Positions 1 through 8,297 of a stretch of 64,000 nt of DNA are shown piece by piece; the stretch's first letter is position 1; each line of letters opens with the position of its first letter. The notes under the pieces were generated by a model. The model did not search any database. It saw only the letters and a list, made by a program, of their open reading frames with translations, and had not been told where the DNA came from. Source of the DNA: Lachnospiraceae bacterium UBA1712 (GTDB taxonomy: Bacteria > Bacillota > Clostridia > Lachnospirales > Lachnospiraceae); NCBI GenBank assembly GCA_002317175.1, contig DCJA01000011.1:1-64000 (forward strand). The letters are read 5' to 3'. A program made the translations under genes and the position numbers.

Positions 1-183
1 CAGATATGTGCCGATGAGATAGCTGGACGATCTGACTATGACAATATGAATGTAGAAGAGCTTCAGGTGGCTATTCTTGAGAAGATGGCCAAGAATGGTC
101 CAGTCACAGATCAGATGAAACAGACAGTACTGGTTAATGAACATATGGGATCACTTCAGAACTGGGTTAGAAGTTTTAGATAG
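1..183 (+). CDS. C-terminal fragment of an unidentified protein
   Basis: A reading frame open from the first base ends at a TAG at 181-183 and encodes 60 residues; the start lies outside the window. The visible part is acidic to neutral and helical-looking, ends in NWVRSFR, and has no motif I recognise. The next gene's start lies about 60 bases downstream with no obvious terminator, so the two may be co-transcribed. Function unknown. Confidence 0.55.
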   Translation, partial: QICADEIAGRSDYDNMNVEELQVAILEKMAKNGPVTDQMKQTVLVNEHMGSLQNWVRSFR

Positions 184-246
184 GGACATATTATATCTAT
201 GAAGGAATGGTGTGCGAAAGCACGGGAAGAGAAAAGGAGTGTGTTT

Positions 247-1419
247 ATGAGAAAACTTTTATTAGGAACATTGATTGGATGTATCCTGCTAAGTGGTTGC
301 GGAAGTGCAGCTGAGACATCAGCATCCTATAATGATGCATCTGCAGCAGCTTACGAGAGCGCAACAGAGGCCTATTATGCAGATGATAGTTATGACTATT
401 ATGATGAATCGTCTGATGTTGCCATGGAAGAGAGCTATGCTACAACAGGAGTAACATTTGCTCAGAATAAGAAGATTATCTACCAGTCCAGCGTAGTTAT
501 GGAGACAAAGACTTACACAGAGACTTACAACAGATTAATTGAACTTATTAATAAGAACAATGGCTATATTGAGTACGAGAACTATGACAATGCTAAGCGA
601 TCATTTTTGGCTAACAATGATGGCAAGGGCACTATAGTAATTGCAACCAATAAACTTACTATCAGAATTCCAAGTAAGAACTACGCTGCATTTATGCAGG
701 AAGGACTCAATCTTGGTAATGTGTTAACAAGAAATCAGACTATTGAAGATAAGACAAGTGAATATAATACTAACAAGTCTTATGTAGATATTCTCAATGA
801 TGAAGCTGAATATCTTGCTAAACAGCTGGATGTTCTTGAAAATGAATTAAAAGATGCTCAGGCCAATGACAAGCACTACGATGAAATTATCGAAAATATG
901 AAGGACATCGCAGAGAGAAAGGCTCAGGTTGAGAAGGAATTAGTCCCTTATAAGAGAGTTATGGATGACATTGATGAGAAGGTAGAGTATTCAACCATCT
1001 CAATGGAACTTAGAGAAGTAGATAAGTTCACTGTAATTGAACCAGAAGTTGAAGAGGAGGAGACCTTCCTTACACAGCTTAGAGATACCTGGAGCAATGC
1101 TATGACTAATCTGGCTAATCTGCTTCAGGGAACACTTTTATTCCTGATTAGAATCATTCCAGGAGTTGTATATCTGATTCTTCTCGGAGTAATCGTATTC
1201 TTTATCTGGAAACTTTATAAAAAGATTACAAAGAAGGATATTGATAAGGAAACTGTAAAGAGAGCAGCTGATTCTGGTGCACAATTCATAAAAAAGAAAG
1301 CTTCAGAAATTAAGTCAAAAGAAAAAACTGATAAAGCAGAAAAAAAGAATGGCTTTAAGTCAGACAGCAATGCAAATAATAAAGAAATCGATACTGCGCA
1401 GGAAGAAAAGAAGAACTAA
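247..1419 (+). CDS. DUF4349 family lipoprotein
   Basis: The 390-residue protein begins with a lipoprotein signal peptide whose lipobox LSGC puts the lipidated cysteine at residue 18. A Ser/Ala/Tyr/Asp-rich linker follows, then an extracytoplasmic alpha/beta region with a long charged coiled coil (about 185-255), a transmembrane segment near residues 295-325, and a Lys-rich cytoplasmic tail. This is the layout of the DUF4349 family, whose role is not established. The ATG at 247 is preceded by AAGGAG, whereas an in-frame ATG at 199 has no ribosome site and would bury the signal peptide, so 247 is chosen. A strong terminator follows. Confidence 0.85.
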   Translation: MRKLLLGTLIGCILLSGCGSAAETSASYNDASAAAYESATEAYYADDSYDYYDESSDVAMEESYATTGVTFAQNKKIIYQSSVVMETKTYTETYNRLIELINKNNGYIEYENYDNAKRSFLANNDGKGTIVIATNKLTIRIPSKNYAAFMQEGLNLGNVLTRNQTIEDKTSEYNTNKSYVDILNDEAEYLAKQLDVLENELKDAQANDKHYDEIIENMKDIAERKAQVEKELVPYKRVMDDIDEKVEYSTISMELREVDKFTVIEPEVEEEETFLTQLRDTWSNAMTNLANLLQGTLLFLIRIIPGVVYLILLGVIVFFIWKLYKKITKKDIDKETVKRAADSGAQFIKKKASEIKSKEKTDKAEKKNGFKSDSNANNKEIDTAQEEKKN

Positions 1420-1464
1420 AAACTGACGTTGATAAGAAATAATTTAAAAAATTAATAAAAACAA

Positions 1465-1498
1465 AGGTGTTTGCTGATTTGCAAGCACCTTTTTGTTT
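1465..1498 (+). terminator. Rho-independent terminator after the DUF4349 gene
   Basis: A 10-bp stem (AGGTGTTTGC pairing with GCAAGCACCT, one G-U pair) around a 6-base loop is followed by TTTTTGTTT. Confidence 0.85.
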
Positions 1499-1525
1499 AT
1501 GTTTTTATTTCTTTTATGTTACAAT
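1497..1525 (+). promoter_or_regulatory. Putative promoter of the HD-GYP gene
   Basis: An extended -10 (TGT-TACAAT, hexamer at 1520-1525) lies just behind the terminator. The -35 candidate TTATGT at 1497-1502 is weak. The site would start the signalling group from 1580 onward. Confidence 0.4.
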
Positions 1526-1579
1526 ACTTAAGGGGAGAAGGAGTTTCATTTTATATAGTGAGAGGTATTGCAAAGCTCT

Positions 1580-3274
1580 ATGGATTATAAATATATCAAT
1601 CTTGCCACAGAAACATTAAGTATTCTCATTTGTATTATTATATATGCATATCAGAAAGTTGGTAAGAAGGACAGCAAATCAGATAAATGGCTTAATTGTA
1701 TAATCATAAGTGATTTCTTTATGCTTATTGGTGATTTTTGTGAGAATATCATTGCTGGCTCATCAGGACAACCCGGATATTTTCTTATGGTGTTCTTTAC
1801 ATTGATAGTTTACTACATCGCATCAGGTTTTTTGCTCATGTCAATAATGCGGTGGGTGCTGTCTTTTGTGGAACAGAGGCGTAAAGTATCACCATGGTGG
1901 ATTCGCTTAGGGTGGATATTTACTTCAATTCAAGTGATAATATCCATTACTATGCCTATTACCAAATTTAACTATATTGATCCATCAAATAACACTTATC
2001 ATCGAGGCGATATGTTTGTCATTACACAGATATTCCCATATCTTGTGTATTTTATGGCACTTATTATTCTCATTAAATTTTCAAAGAATTTCAATAAGAA
2101 AGAATTATTCTATATTGGCTGCTTTACCATAGTGCCACTTATGGCAGAGTTTGTTCAGCTTGTTTCAGTAAGACTGTTGCTTATGAATGTTGCAGTTTCT
2201 GTTGGTCTGCTTATAATTGTGTTCTTTATTCAGCTTCAGCGAGAGCAGGAGCAGGAAGAACAGATGAAGGAGAGAACCATAAGCGAGAATAAGAAGCTGG
2301 AGAATATATCACAACGACAGGAAAGTCTGAATTCCCAGCTTATTGATGTATTGTGCGGAGCAGTTGAAGCAAAGGATATGTATACCAGAGGTCATTCCAT
2401 GAGAGTGGCACAGTACGCCAGAGAAATTATGTATCGACTGGGCGGGGATGAAGTGGCACAGCAGGAGGTATATTGTATTGGTATACTTCATGATGTTGGA
2501 AAGATTAGTGTAAGGGATGAGATTATCAATAAAAAGGGTCGTCTTGATGATGATGAATATGAGCAGATAAAGCTTCATACCGTTGCAGGATATCAGATAC
2601 TGAAAGGTGTTGATCTTATCCCGGATCTTGCTATTGGAGCGAGATGGCATCACGAGAGATATGATGGTTCTGGTTATCCCAATGGGCTTGCAGGGGAGAA
2701 TATACCTCTTATAGCCAGAATAATCAGTGTGGCAGACGCTTATGATGCTATGACAAGTAATAGAAGTTATCACTCGATTATGCCACAGAATGAAGTAAGG
2801 GAACAGATAGAAAAGGGTAAAGGAACTCAGTTTGATCCACAGATTGCTCAGATTATGCTGGATATGATTGATGAAGATCTTCAGTATGAGATGAGACAGA
2901 TTAATTACAATAGAATTACCAATATTCTTCTTATTGATGATGATCCATTTATTCATGATCTTGTTGATAACATTCTGGTGGATGAGAGCTATGTATTAAG
3001 CTTCGCAAGTTCGGGCGAAGAAGGCATAGAACTAATGAAAGAAAACAAATATGATTTGATATTGCTGGATATGGAAATGCCAGGAATGAATGGCTTTGAG
3101 GTACTTGAATGGATTCATTCTAATGTCAGAAGACAGAAAGTAATCTTCCTGACCGGTGATAAGGATATTAACACTATTAAGAAAAGCGAAGAATATGGTG
3201 TAGCAGATTATCTGACGAAACCAATTAAGGTGAGAATACTAAAAGAAAGTATCAGTAGTGTGTTGACTCATTAA
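1580..3274 (+). CDS. Membrane HD-GYP phosphodiesterase with C-terminal receiver domain
   Basis: The 564-residue protein has about seven hydrophobic segments in its first 220 residues (a membrane sensor), a coiled-coil linker, an HD-GYP domain (HDVGK near 304-308, HH near 357, GYP at 365-367) and a C-terminal receiver domain with the acidic pair near 450 and phospho-acceptor Asp near 497 (LLDMEMPG). HD-GYP domains hydrolyse cyclic di-GMP to pGpG or GMP at the membrane. A receiver placed after the catalytic domain suggests input from a histidine kinase, and one follows within 35 bases. A TTG at 1568 is an alternative start; neither has an ideally spaced ribosome site. Confidence 0.88.
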   Translation: MDYKYINLATETLSILICIIIYAYQKVGKKDSKSDKWLNCIIISDFFMLIGDFCENIIAGSSGQPGYFLMVFFTLIVYYIASGFLLMSIMRWVLSFVEQRRKVSPWWIRLGWIFTSIQVIISITMPITKFNYIDPSNNTYHRGDMFVITQIFPYLVYFMALIILIKFSKNFNKKELFYIGCFTIVPLMAEFVQLVSVRLLLMNVAVSVGLLIIVFFIQLQREQEQEEQMKERTISENKKLENISQRQESLNSQLIDVLCGAVEAKDMYTRGHSMRVAQYAREIMYRLGGDEVAQQEVYCIGILHDVGKISVRDEIINKKGRLDDDEYEQIKLHTVAGYQILKGVDLIPDLAIGARWHHERYDGSGYPNGLAGENIPLIARIISVADAYDAMTSNRSYHSIMPQNEVREQIEKGKGTQFDPQIAQIMLDMIDEDLQYEMRQINYNRITNILLIDDDPFIHDLVDNILVDESYVLSFASSGEEGIELMKENKYDLILLDMEMPGMNGFEVLEWIHSNVRRQKVIFLTGDKDINTIKKSEEYGVADYLTKPIKVRILKESISSVLTH

Positions 3275-3306
3275 TAATGCAAAAGGGAATACAACGGGGT
3301 AAAGGT

Positions 3307-6042
3307 ATGGAAAACAAGAAGACAGACACAAGTGGGAGAAATATGGGGATTTATATATCCACACTGCTATGTACATCAGCATTAGTTGTACTGACAGTAA
3401 TGGCAAATGTGGGTAACTGGCCAACTCATTTTTATGTCATAACATGGATTCAGATGGCCATAATTATATACACAGTAATTGATAAAAGAATTCCAATTAC
3501 TGTCCAGGGAATAATATACGGGCTTTTTAACTGTTCAACTGCCTGGCTTGCAGGAGCGCATTTTAGACATTATCATGTAGTATTCACCATGTTCTGTGGA
3601 ATTATTATGCTGGTGGCCTTTTATAAAAGCAAGTCACTGGTTATTTTTGAGACGGTTATTGCCTGCCTGGCTATAGCACTTCATCATTTTGTATTTGACA
3701 CTCTTCCTCTGTATAATCCTAGCGATTATATGGAGTTTGGACTTGAGATGTTTCTGATGATAGGTATTTCTATTTCTATCTGTACAAATATTGAGAGAGA
3801 TAATATAGCAAGAGTAAAGCTACAGAATGCGGTTTTGGATGCTGAGAGTTCAGAACATGCCAAATCAGATTTCCTTGCAAATATGAGTCATGAAATCAGA
3901 ACTCCTATGAACGCCATTATAGGTATGTGCGAGCTTGCATTAAGAGAAAGTAGTCTGAGTGAAACTGTAAGAGAATATTGTGCGCAGATTCAGAACTCAG
4001 GTCGAAGCCTTCTTTCGATTATTAATGATATTCTTGATTTCTCTAAGATTGAATCCGGTAAGATGGAACTGATAGAAGATGAGTTTAATCTGGCTTCTAC
4101 TCTCAATGATGTTGTTAATATGACCATGGCGCGTCTTGGAGATAAGAATCTGGAAGTAATCGTTAAGGTTAATCCTTCTATTCCAAGGACTCTTATTGGT
4201 GACGAAATACGTATCCGTCAGATTATGATCAATCTGCTTACCAATGCTGTTAAATATACAGAGAAGGGTGTTATTGAACTTAATGTGACAAGAACTTTCA
4301 GAGAATATGGTATTAATCTTGTTGTTAGTGTTAAAGATTCAGGAATCGGAATATCAGAGAAGAATCTTGAAAAACTGTTTAGCAGCTTCCAGCAGGTAGA
4401 TACCAAGAAGAACCGTTCGGTTGAAGGAACAGGTCTTGGTCTGGTTATTTCCAAGCGACTCATTACTAAGATGGGTGGCTTTATCATGGTTAAAAGTGAA
4501 TATGGACAGGGATCTGAGTTCAGATTTGTTATTCCTCTAAAGGTTAAGGAGGAAAGACCATTTATTCAGATTAATGATGCTGAGCGAATATCTGCTGCCT
4601 GCTTCATAAATACACAAAAGTTTGAAGATGAAAGGACCAGAAAGGCATATAAGAAATTCCTGGAAAGAATAGGAGAATCAATTCAGGTAAAATATTATAT
4701 GTTCAGCAAATTTGAGGAGCTTAAGAAGCGAATAGACGCAGGAAGTATTACACACTGTTTTGTAGGCAAAGAGGAATATGTGGCTCATAGTGAATACTTC
4801 AATCAGTCAGTTGATAAGACGTCTATTATCATAGTTCAGAATCGTCGTAATGCAGTGGTTGTTCCAAATAATATGAGATGCTTATATAAGCCTATTTATG
4901 AATTGCCGCTTGCAAGTGTATTTAACAATGAGAATAGCATTATCAATCTTATGGAAGAGAAGATTCATACCAATACGTTTATTGCTCCTAAGGCCAGAGT
5001 ACTGATCGTAGATGATAACGTAGTTAATCTTCAGGTTGCCGTTGGACTTATGCAACCATATAAGATGCAGGTGTTAACAGTAACCAGTGGTGCTGATGCA
5101 ATTCGTATCCTTGGTTCAAAGGATTTTGATATTGTGTTCATGGATCATATGATGCCTGAGATGGATGGTGTTGAAGCGACAAAGATTCTTAGAGACAAGC
5201 CTGAAGAGTATTACAAGACTCTTCCTATTATCGCGCTTACAGCCAATGCTGTTAGTGGTGCCAGAGAGATGTATCTGTCCAATGGATTCAATGGCTTTAT
5301 TACCAAACCAATCGAGCTTTCTGCCTTGGAAAGAGTACTCAAGCATAATCTGCCAGAGGATAAGCTTGAAAAGCCTGAAATTATTGAGAAAGAAGACGAG
5401 AAGAGAAGCATCAAGGTTGAAGAAGGCTCTGAGAAATATATCGATACCAATGTTGGTCTGTCATATATTGGAAACAACATAGACACTTATATGTCTATAT
5501 TGTCTTCTTATGTGGAAAAGGGTAAGGAAAAGGTTAAACAGATAGCAAAGCTTTACGAGGAGGAGGACTGGAAGAACTATGTAATTGAGGTCCACGCACT
5601 TAAGAGCAGTTCTCTTTCAATTGGAGCCAAGGAACTGTCTGAAAAGGCCAAAAAACTTGAACTGAGTGGAAAAGCTGGAGACACAACATATATTAAGAAT
5701 AATCACGATGAGATGATAAAGCTCTATGCTGAGGTACTGAGCAAGGGCGATAGTATTCTTGAACAGAATACTGCGAAGGAAGACAGCACTGAGCTGGAAA
5801 CAGTGGCTATTGAGCTGGATGAACTAAAGGCAGCTCTTATCGAGATTAAGGAGGCTATCGGAAGCTTTGATACAGACGAAGTGATTGCTGTTGCGCAGAA
5901 ATATGCTACAGCTTCTTACAAAGATATTGCTGTAGGAACAGAGCTCAATAAGGCATTAAAGGCAGCAGAAGACTTTGATTATGACAAGGCAGAAGAGATA
6001 GTTGCAGGATTAATAGATCAGTGTGAAGTGGAGGTAAATTAA
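3307..6042 (+). CDS. Membrane hybrid histidine kinase with REC and HPt domains
   Basis: About 911 residues. Some six N-terminal hydrophobic segments form a membrane sensor. A HisKA domain follows with the phospho-acceptor in MSHEIRTPMN (His near 195), then an HATPase_c domain with N (MINLLTNAVKY), G1 (DSGIGI) and G2 (GTGLGL) boxes, a partly degenerate receiver-like region (about 420-555), a full receiver with acceptor Asp near 613 (FMDHMMPEMDG), and an HPt domain with His near 763 (EVHALKSSS). This set can run an intramolecular His-Asp-His phosphorelay. The start at 3307 is chosen because GGGG lies 7 bases upstream; an in-frame ATG at 3277 has no site. The last 60 residues are helical with no known role. 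Confidence 0.88.
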   Translation: MENKKTDTSGRNMGIYISTLLCTSALVVLTVMANVGNWPTHFYVITWIQMAIIIYTVIDKRIPITVQGIIYGLFNCSTAWLAGAHFRHYHVVFTMFCGIIMLVAFYKSKSLVIFETVIACLAIALHHFVFDTLPLYNPSDYMEFGLEMFLMIGISISICTNIERDNIARVKLQNAVLDAESSEHAKSDFLANMSHEIRTPMNAIIGMCELALRESSLSETVREYCAQIQNSGRSLLSIINDILDFSKIESGKMELIEDEFNLASTLNDVVNMTMARLGDKNLEVIVKVNPSIPRTLIGDEIRIRQIMINLLTNAVKYTEKGVIELNVTRTFREYGINLVVSVKDSGIGISEKNLEKLFSSFQQVDTKKNRSVEGTGLGLVISKRLITKMGGFIMVKSEYGQGSEFRFVIPLKVKEERPFIQINDAERISAACFINTQKFEDERTRKAYKKFLERIGESIQVKYYMFSKFEELKKRIDAGSITHCFVGKEEYVAHSEYFNQSVDKTSIIIVQNRRNAVVVPNNMRCLYKPIYELPLASVFNNENSIINLMEEKIHTNTFIAPKARVLIVDDNVVNLQVAVGLMQPYKMQVLTVTSGADAIRILGSKDFDIVFMDHMMPEMDGVEATKILRDKPEEYYKTLPIIALTANAVSGAREMYLSNGFNGFITKPIELSALERVLKHNLPEDKLEKPEIIEKEDEKRSIKVEEGSEKYIDTNVGLSYIGNNIDTYMSILSSYVEKGKEKVKQIAKLYEEEDWKNYVIEVHALKSSSLSIGAKELSEKAKKLELSGKAGDTTYIKNNHDEMIKLYAEVLSKGDSILEQNTAKEDSTELETVAIELDELKAALIEIKEAIGSFDTDEVIAVAQKYATASYKDIAVGTELNKALKAAEDFDYDKAEEIVAGLIDQCEVEVN

Positions 6043-6044
6043 AT

Positions 6045-6905
6045 ATGAATAACATTTTGATTGCAACAGAATGTGTTGCTGATTTACCTGAAGAACTTTA
6101 TAAGGATAAGGATGTAGCTGTAATCTATTATGATATAAAGACTGATGGTGGACTATTTAGAGATACTACCGAGATTGATGCCCAGAATGTTATGGAATAT
6201 ATGGTTGGTGGTCATAAGAAAGCGTATAGTGTAGTGCCTACTGCCAATGATTACAAGAACTTCTTTAACATGAAACTAGTGGAGTATGACAAGATTATTC
6301 ATATCTGTATCAGCTCTGGAATAAGTGAGGCTTACAAGAATGCCCAGCTTGCGAGAGCCAAGATGGGGCAGGATGGTAACAAGATATTTCTTATTGATTC
6401 ACGTCATCTGTCAAGTGGTCAGGGACTGGTAACTCTTGAGGCTGTAAAATGCAGAGATGCGGGGATGGATTGTAAGGAAATAGCGGAGCATCTGCATAAG
6501 TATGTTGCCGGGGTTTCAACCACCTTTTTGACCAATAATGCAGATTATCTATATTATAATGGTAAAGTTGAAAAGTCTGTTATGGATATATGTAATGCTT
6601 TAAGACTTCATCCTGTTCTCGGTATGGTAGATGGCAAGCTTACGGTCAAGAAGGTATATATAGGAGACTATAACAAAGCAGCAAAAAAATATATCAAGAG
6701 TATATTAGGAAATACTGATGATATTGATAAATCCTGTGCTTTCATTACCTATGCGGGATGCCCGGGAGAGATTCTTGATATGGCACAGAATTCAGTGGAA
6801 GAAATATTAAAATTTGATGAGTTATACAGGCAGCAGGCCTCAGCTACGGTATCCTGCAACTGTGGACCAAAGACATTTGGAATTCTTTTTGTAAGAAATA
6901 AGTAG
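6045..6905 (+). CDS. DegV family fatty-acid-binding protein
   Basis: The 286-residue protein matches the DegV (EDD fold) family: an N-terminal domain beginning NILIATECVADLP, the conserved Ser-rich region (HICISSGISEAYKNAQLA) and the LIDSRHLSSGQGL segment, then a C-terminal domain. Family members bind a single fatty acid; FakB paralogues hand it to the FakA kinase for phospholipid synthesis. The start lies 2 bases behind the hybrid kinase stop with GGAGG upstream, so they are translationally coupled. No fakA-type kinase gene is in the window. The position between two phosphorelay genes is unusual. Confidence 0.87.
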   Translation: MNNILIATECVADLPEELYKDKDVAVIYYDIKTDGGLFRDTTEIDAQNVMEYMVGGHKKAYSVVPTANDYKNFFNMKLVEYDKIIHICISSGISEAYKNAQLARAKMGQDGNKIFLIDSRHLSSGQGLVTLEAVKCRDAGMDCKEIAEHLHKYVAGVSTTFLTNNADYLYYNGKVEKSVMDICNALRLHPVLGMVDGKLTVKKVYIGDYNKAAKKYIKSILGNTDDIDKSCAFITYAGCPGEILDMAQNSVEEILKFDELYRQQASATVSCNCGPKTFGILFVRNK

Positions 6906-6915
6906 GGGGAAGCTT

Positions 6916-7299
6916 ATGAAACATATATTGGTTGTTGATGATAACAAGACTAATCTTATTGCGGCAAAGACTGTTCTTTCTGATCTGTATAAGGTCACTG
7001 CAGTAACCATGGGGGCACAGGCACTAAAGTTTTTGGAGAACAATAGCTGCGATATGGTGCTGTTGGACATTGATATGCCTGAAATGGATGGTTTCGAGGT
7101 GCTGAGACAGATTAAAGAGAGACATATGGAGGAAGAACCACCGGTTCTTTTCCTTACTGGCAATACTGAAGCGGAAATAATTGGAAGATGTATTGCTGAC
7201 GGGGGGATGGATGTTCTGGAAAAGCCATTTGTAAGTAATGTTCTGTTAAATCGTATTTCTCTTCTGTTTGAAGTCCTTGAAGCAAGGAAGAATAAATAG
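6916..7299 (+). CDS. Single-domain response regulator (CheY-like)
   Basis: The 127-residue protein is a complete receiver domain and nothing else: acidic pair in VVDDNKTN (Asp 7-8), acceptor Asp in LLDIDMPEMDG (about 51), Thr in FLTGN (about 81) and Lys in EKPF (about 103). With no output domain it probably acts as a phosphate shuttle or sink, or by binding a partner, for the hybrid kinase three genes upstream. The ribosome site GGGGGAAG is strong. A terminator directly follows. Confidence 0.9.
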   Translation: MKHILVVDDNKTNLIAAKTVLSDLYKVTAVTMGAQALKFLENNSCDMVLLDIDMPEMDGFEVLRQIKERHMEEEPPVLFLTGNTEAEIIGRCIADGGMDVLEKPFVSNVLLNRISLLFEVLEARKNK

Positions 7300-7307
7300 T
7301 ATGATAT

Positions 7308-7341
7308 ACACCGTTAGTATTTATGACTAACGGTGTTTTTG
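7308..7341 (+). terminator. Rho-independent terminator after the signalling group
   Basis: A perfect 11-bp stem (ACACCGTTAGT with ACTAACGGTGT) and a 7-base loop are followed by TTTTTG. Confidence 0.9.
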
Positions 7342-7362
7342 TGTAGAATTGGAGAAAAGACA

Positions 7363-8286
7363 ATGTTATCTCAGATTATTACCTGCGTTTTTTCGATGCT
7401 TATATATATGCTCGTAGGTTACTGCCTATGTAAAGGGAAACTGGCCAAGGTGAATCATGCTCAGGGAATGTCAGCCCTGTTGATTTATATACTAGGTCCG
7501 GCAATGATTATTAATTCATTTGTTAATCTGGATTATTCAAGTGAAACCTTAATAAATATCGCAAAATGTTTTTTTATGACACTACTGGTGCAGGTGCTGT
7601 TTTTCTGCCTTTTATATATGTTCTTAAATAGAAAGTATGTGGATTCAAAGTACAGGATACTGTCTATCGGAGCAGTTTTGGGGAATGTGGGATTTTTAGG
7701 AATGCCTGTTGTGTATAGTGTCTTTCCGGATAAGCCAATCGTAATGTGTTATAGTTCTGTCACTGTCATGTCCATGAATCTGATTGTATTTACAATTGGT
7801 GTATATATGATTACCAATGACAGAAGTTATATGTCAATAAAGGGTGCTGTTATCAATCCTACAACCATAGCTCTTATTATTGCTATTCCTCTATTTGTTT
7901 GCAGAATTCAGCTTCCCGGACCAATCGCAGATTCTGTTGCTGTACTTGCGAAGATGGTAACACCGATGTGCATGATAATACTGGGAATGAGGCTTTCTGC
8001 CGCAAGCTTTAAGGCGTTATTTGCAAGGCCATTTGTATATGTGACCTGTGCTTTAAAACTAATAGCATTTCCTGTATTTGCTTTGCTGCTTGTCAGATGG
8101 CTCCCATTTTTGGATGAAGTGCTAAAAACGTCAATTGTAGTACTGGCTATGATGCCATCAGGGGCCATTATCCAGTCTCTGGCTGAACTTCATGAATGTG
8201 AGCAGGAACTGGCAGCCAATGTAGTGCTTCTGACGACAATATTAAGTGTCGTTACAATACCACTTATGGTATTCATTCTTGTTTAG
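7363..8286 (+). CDS. AEC (auxin efflux carrier) family permease
   Basis: The 307-residue protein is almost wholly hydrophobic, with about ten predicted membrane segments in two halves. It carries the family's N-terminal pattern (LLIYILGPAMIINSF) and C-terminal pattern (VLAMMPSGAIIQSLA). AEC proteins export organic anions such as malate, or unknown solutes; the substrate cannot be read from sequence. The ATG at 7363 has GGAG upstream and lies beyond the terminator, whereas an in-frame GTG at 7333 would lie inside it. Confidence 0.85.
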   Translation: MLSQIITCVFSMLIYMLVGYCLCKGKLAKVNHAQGMSALLIYILGPAMIINSFVNLDYSSETLINIAKCFFMTLLVQVLFFCLLYMFLNRKYVDSKYRILSIGAVLGNVGFLGMPVVYSVFPDKPIVMCYSSVTVMSMNLIVFTIGVYMITNDRSYMSIKGAVINPTTIALIIAIPLFVCRIQLPGPIADSVAVLAKMVTPMCMIILGMRLSAASFKALFARPFVYVTCALKLIAFPVFALLLVRWLPFLDEVLKTSIVVLAMMPSGAIIQSLAELHECEQELAANVVLLTTILSVVTIPLMVFILV

Positions 8287-8297
8287 GAACATAAGAC

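Noticed and set aside
1530..1590. Ten-codon leader peptide from GTG 1558 ahead of the HD-GYP gene
   Set aside because: AAGGAG at 1537-1542 is too far (15 bases) from the GTG, and the peptide has no regulatory feature.
2309..2956. 215-codon minus-strand frame opposite the HD-GYP gene
   Set aside because: It is antisense to a gene with clear catalytic motifs; the predicted protein has no recognisable features.
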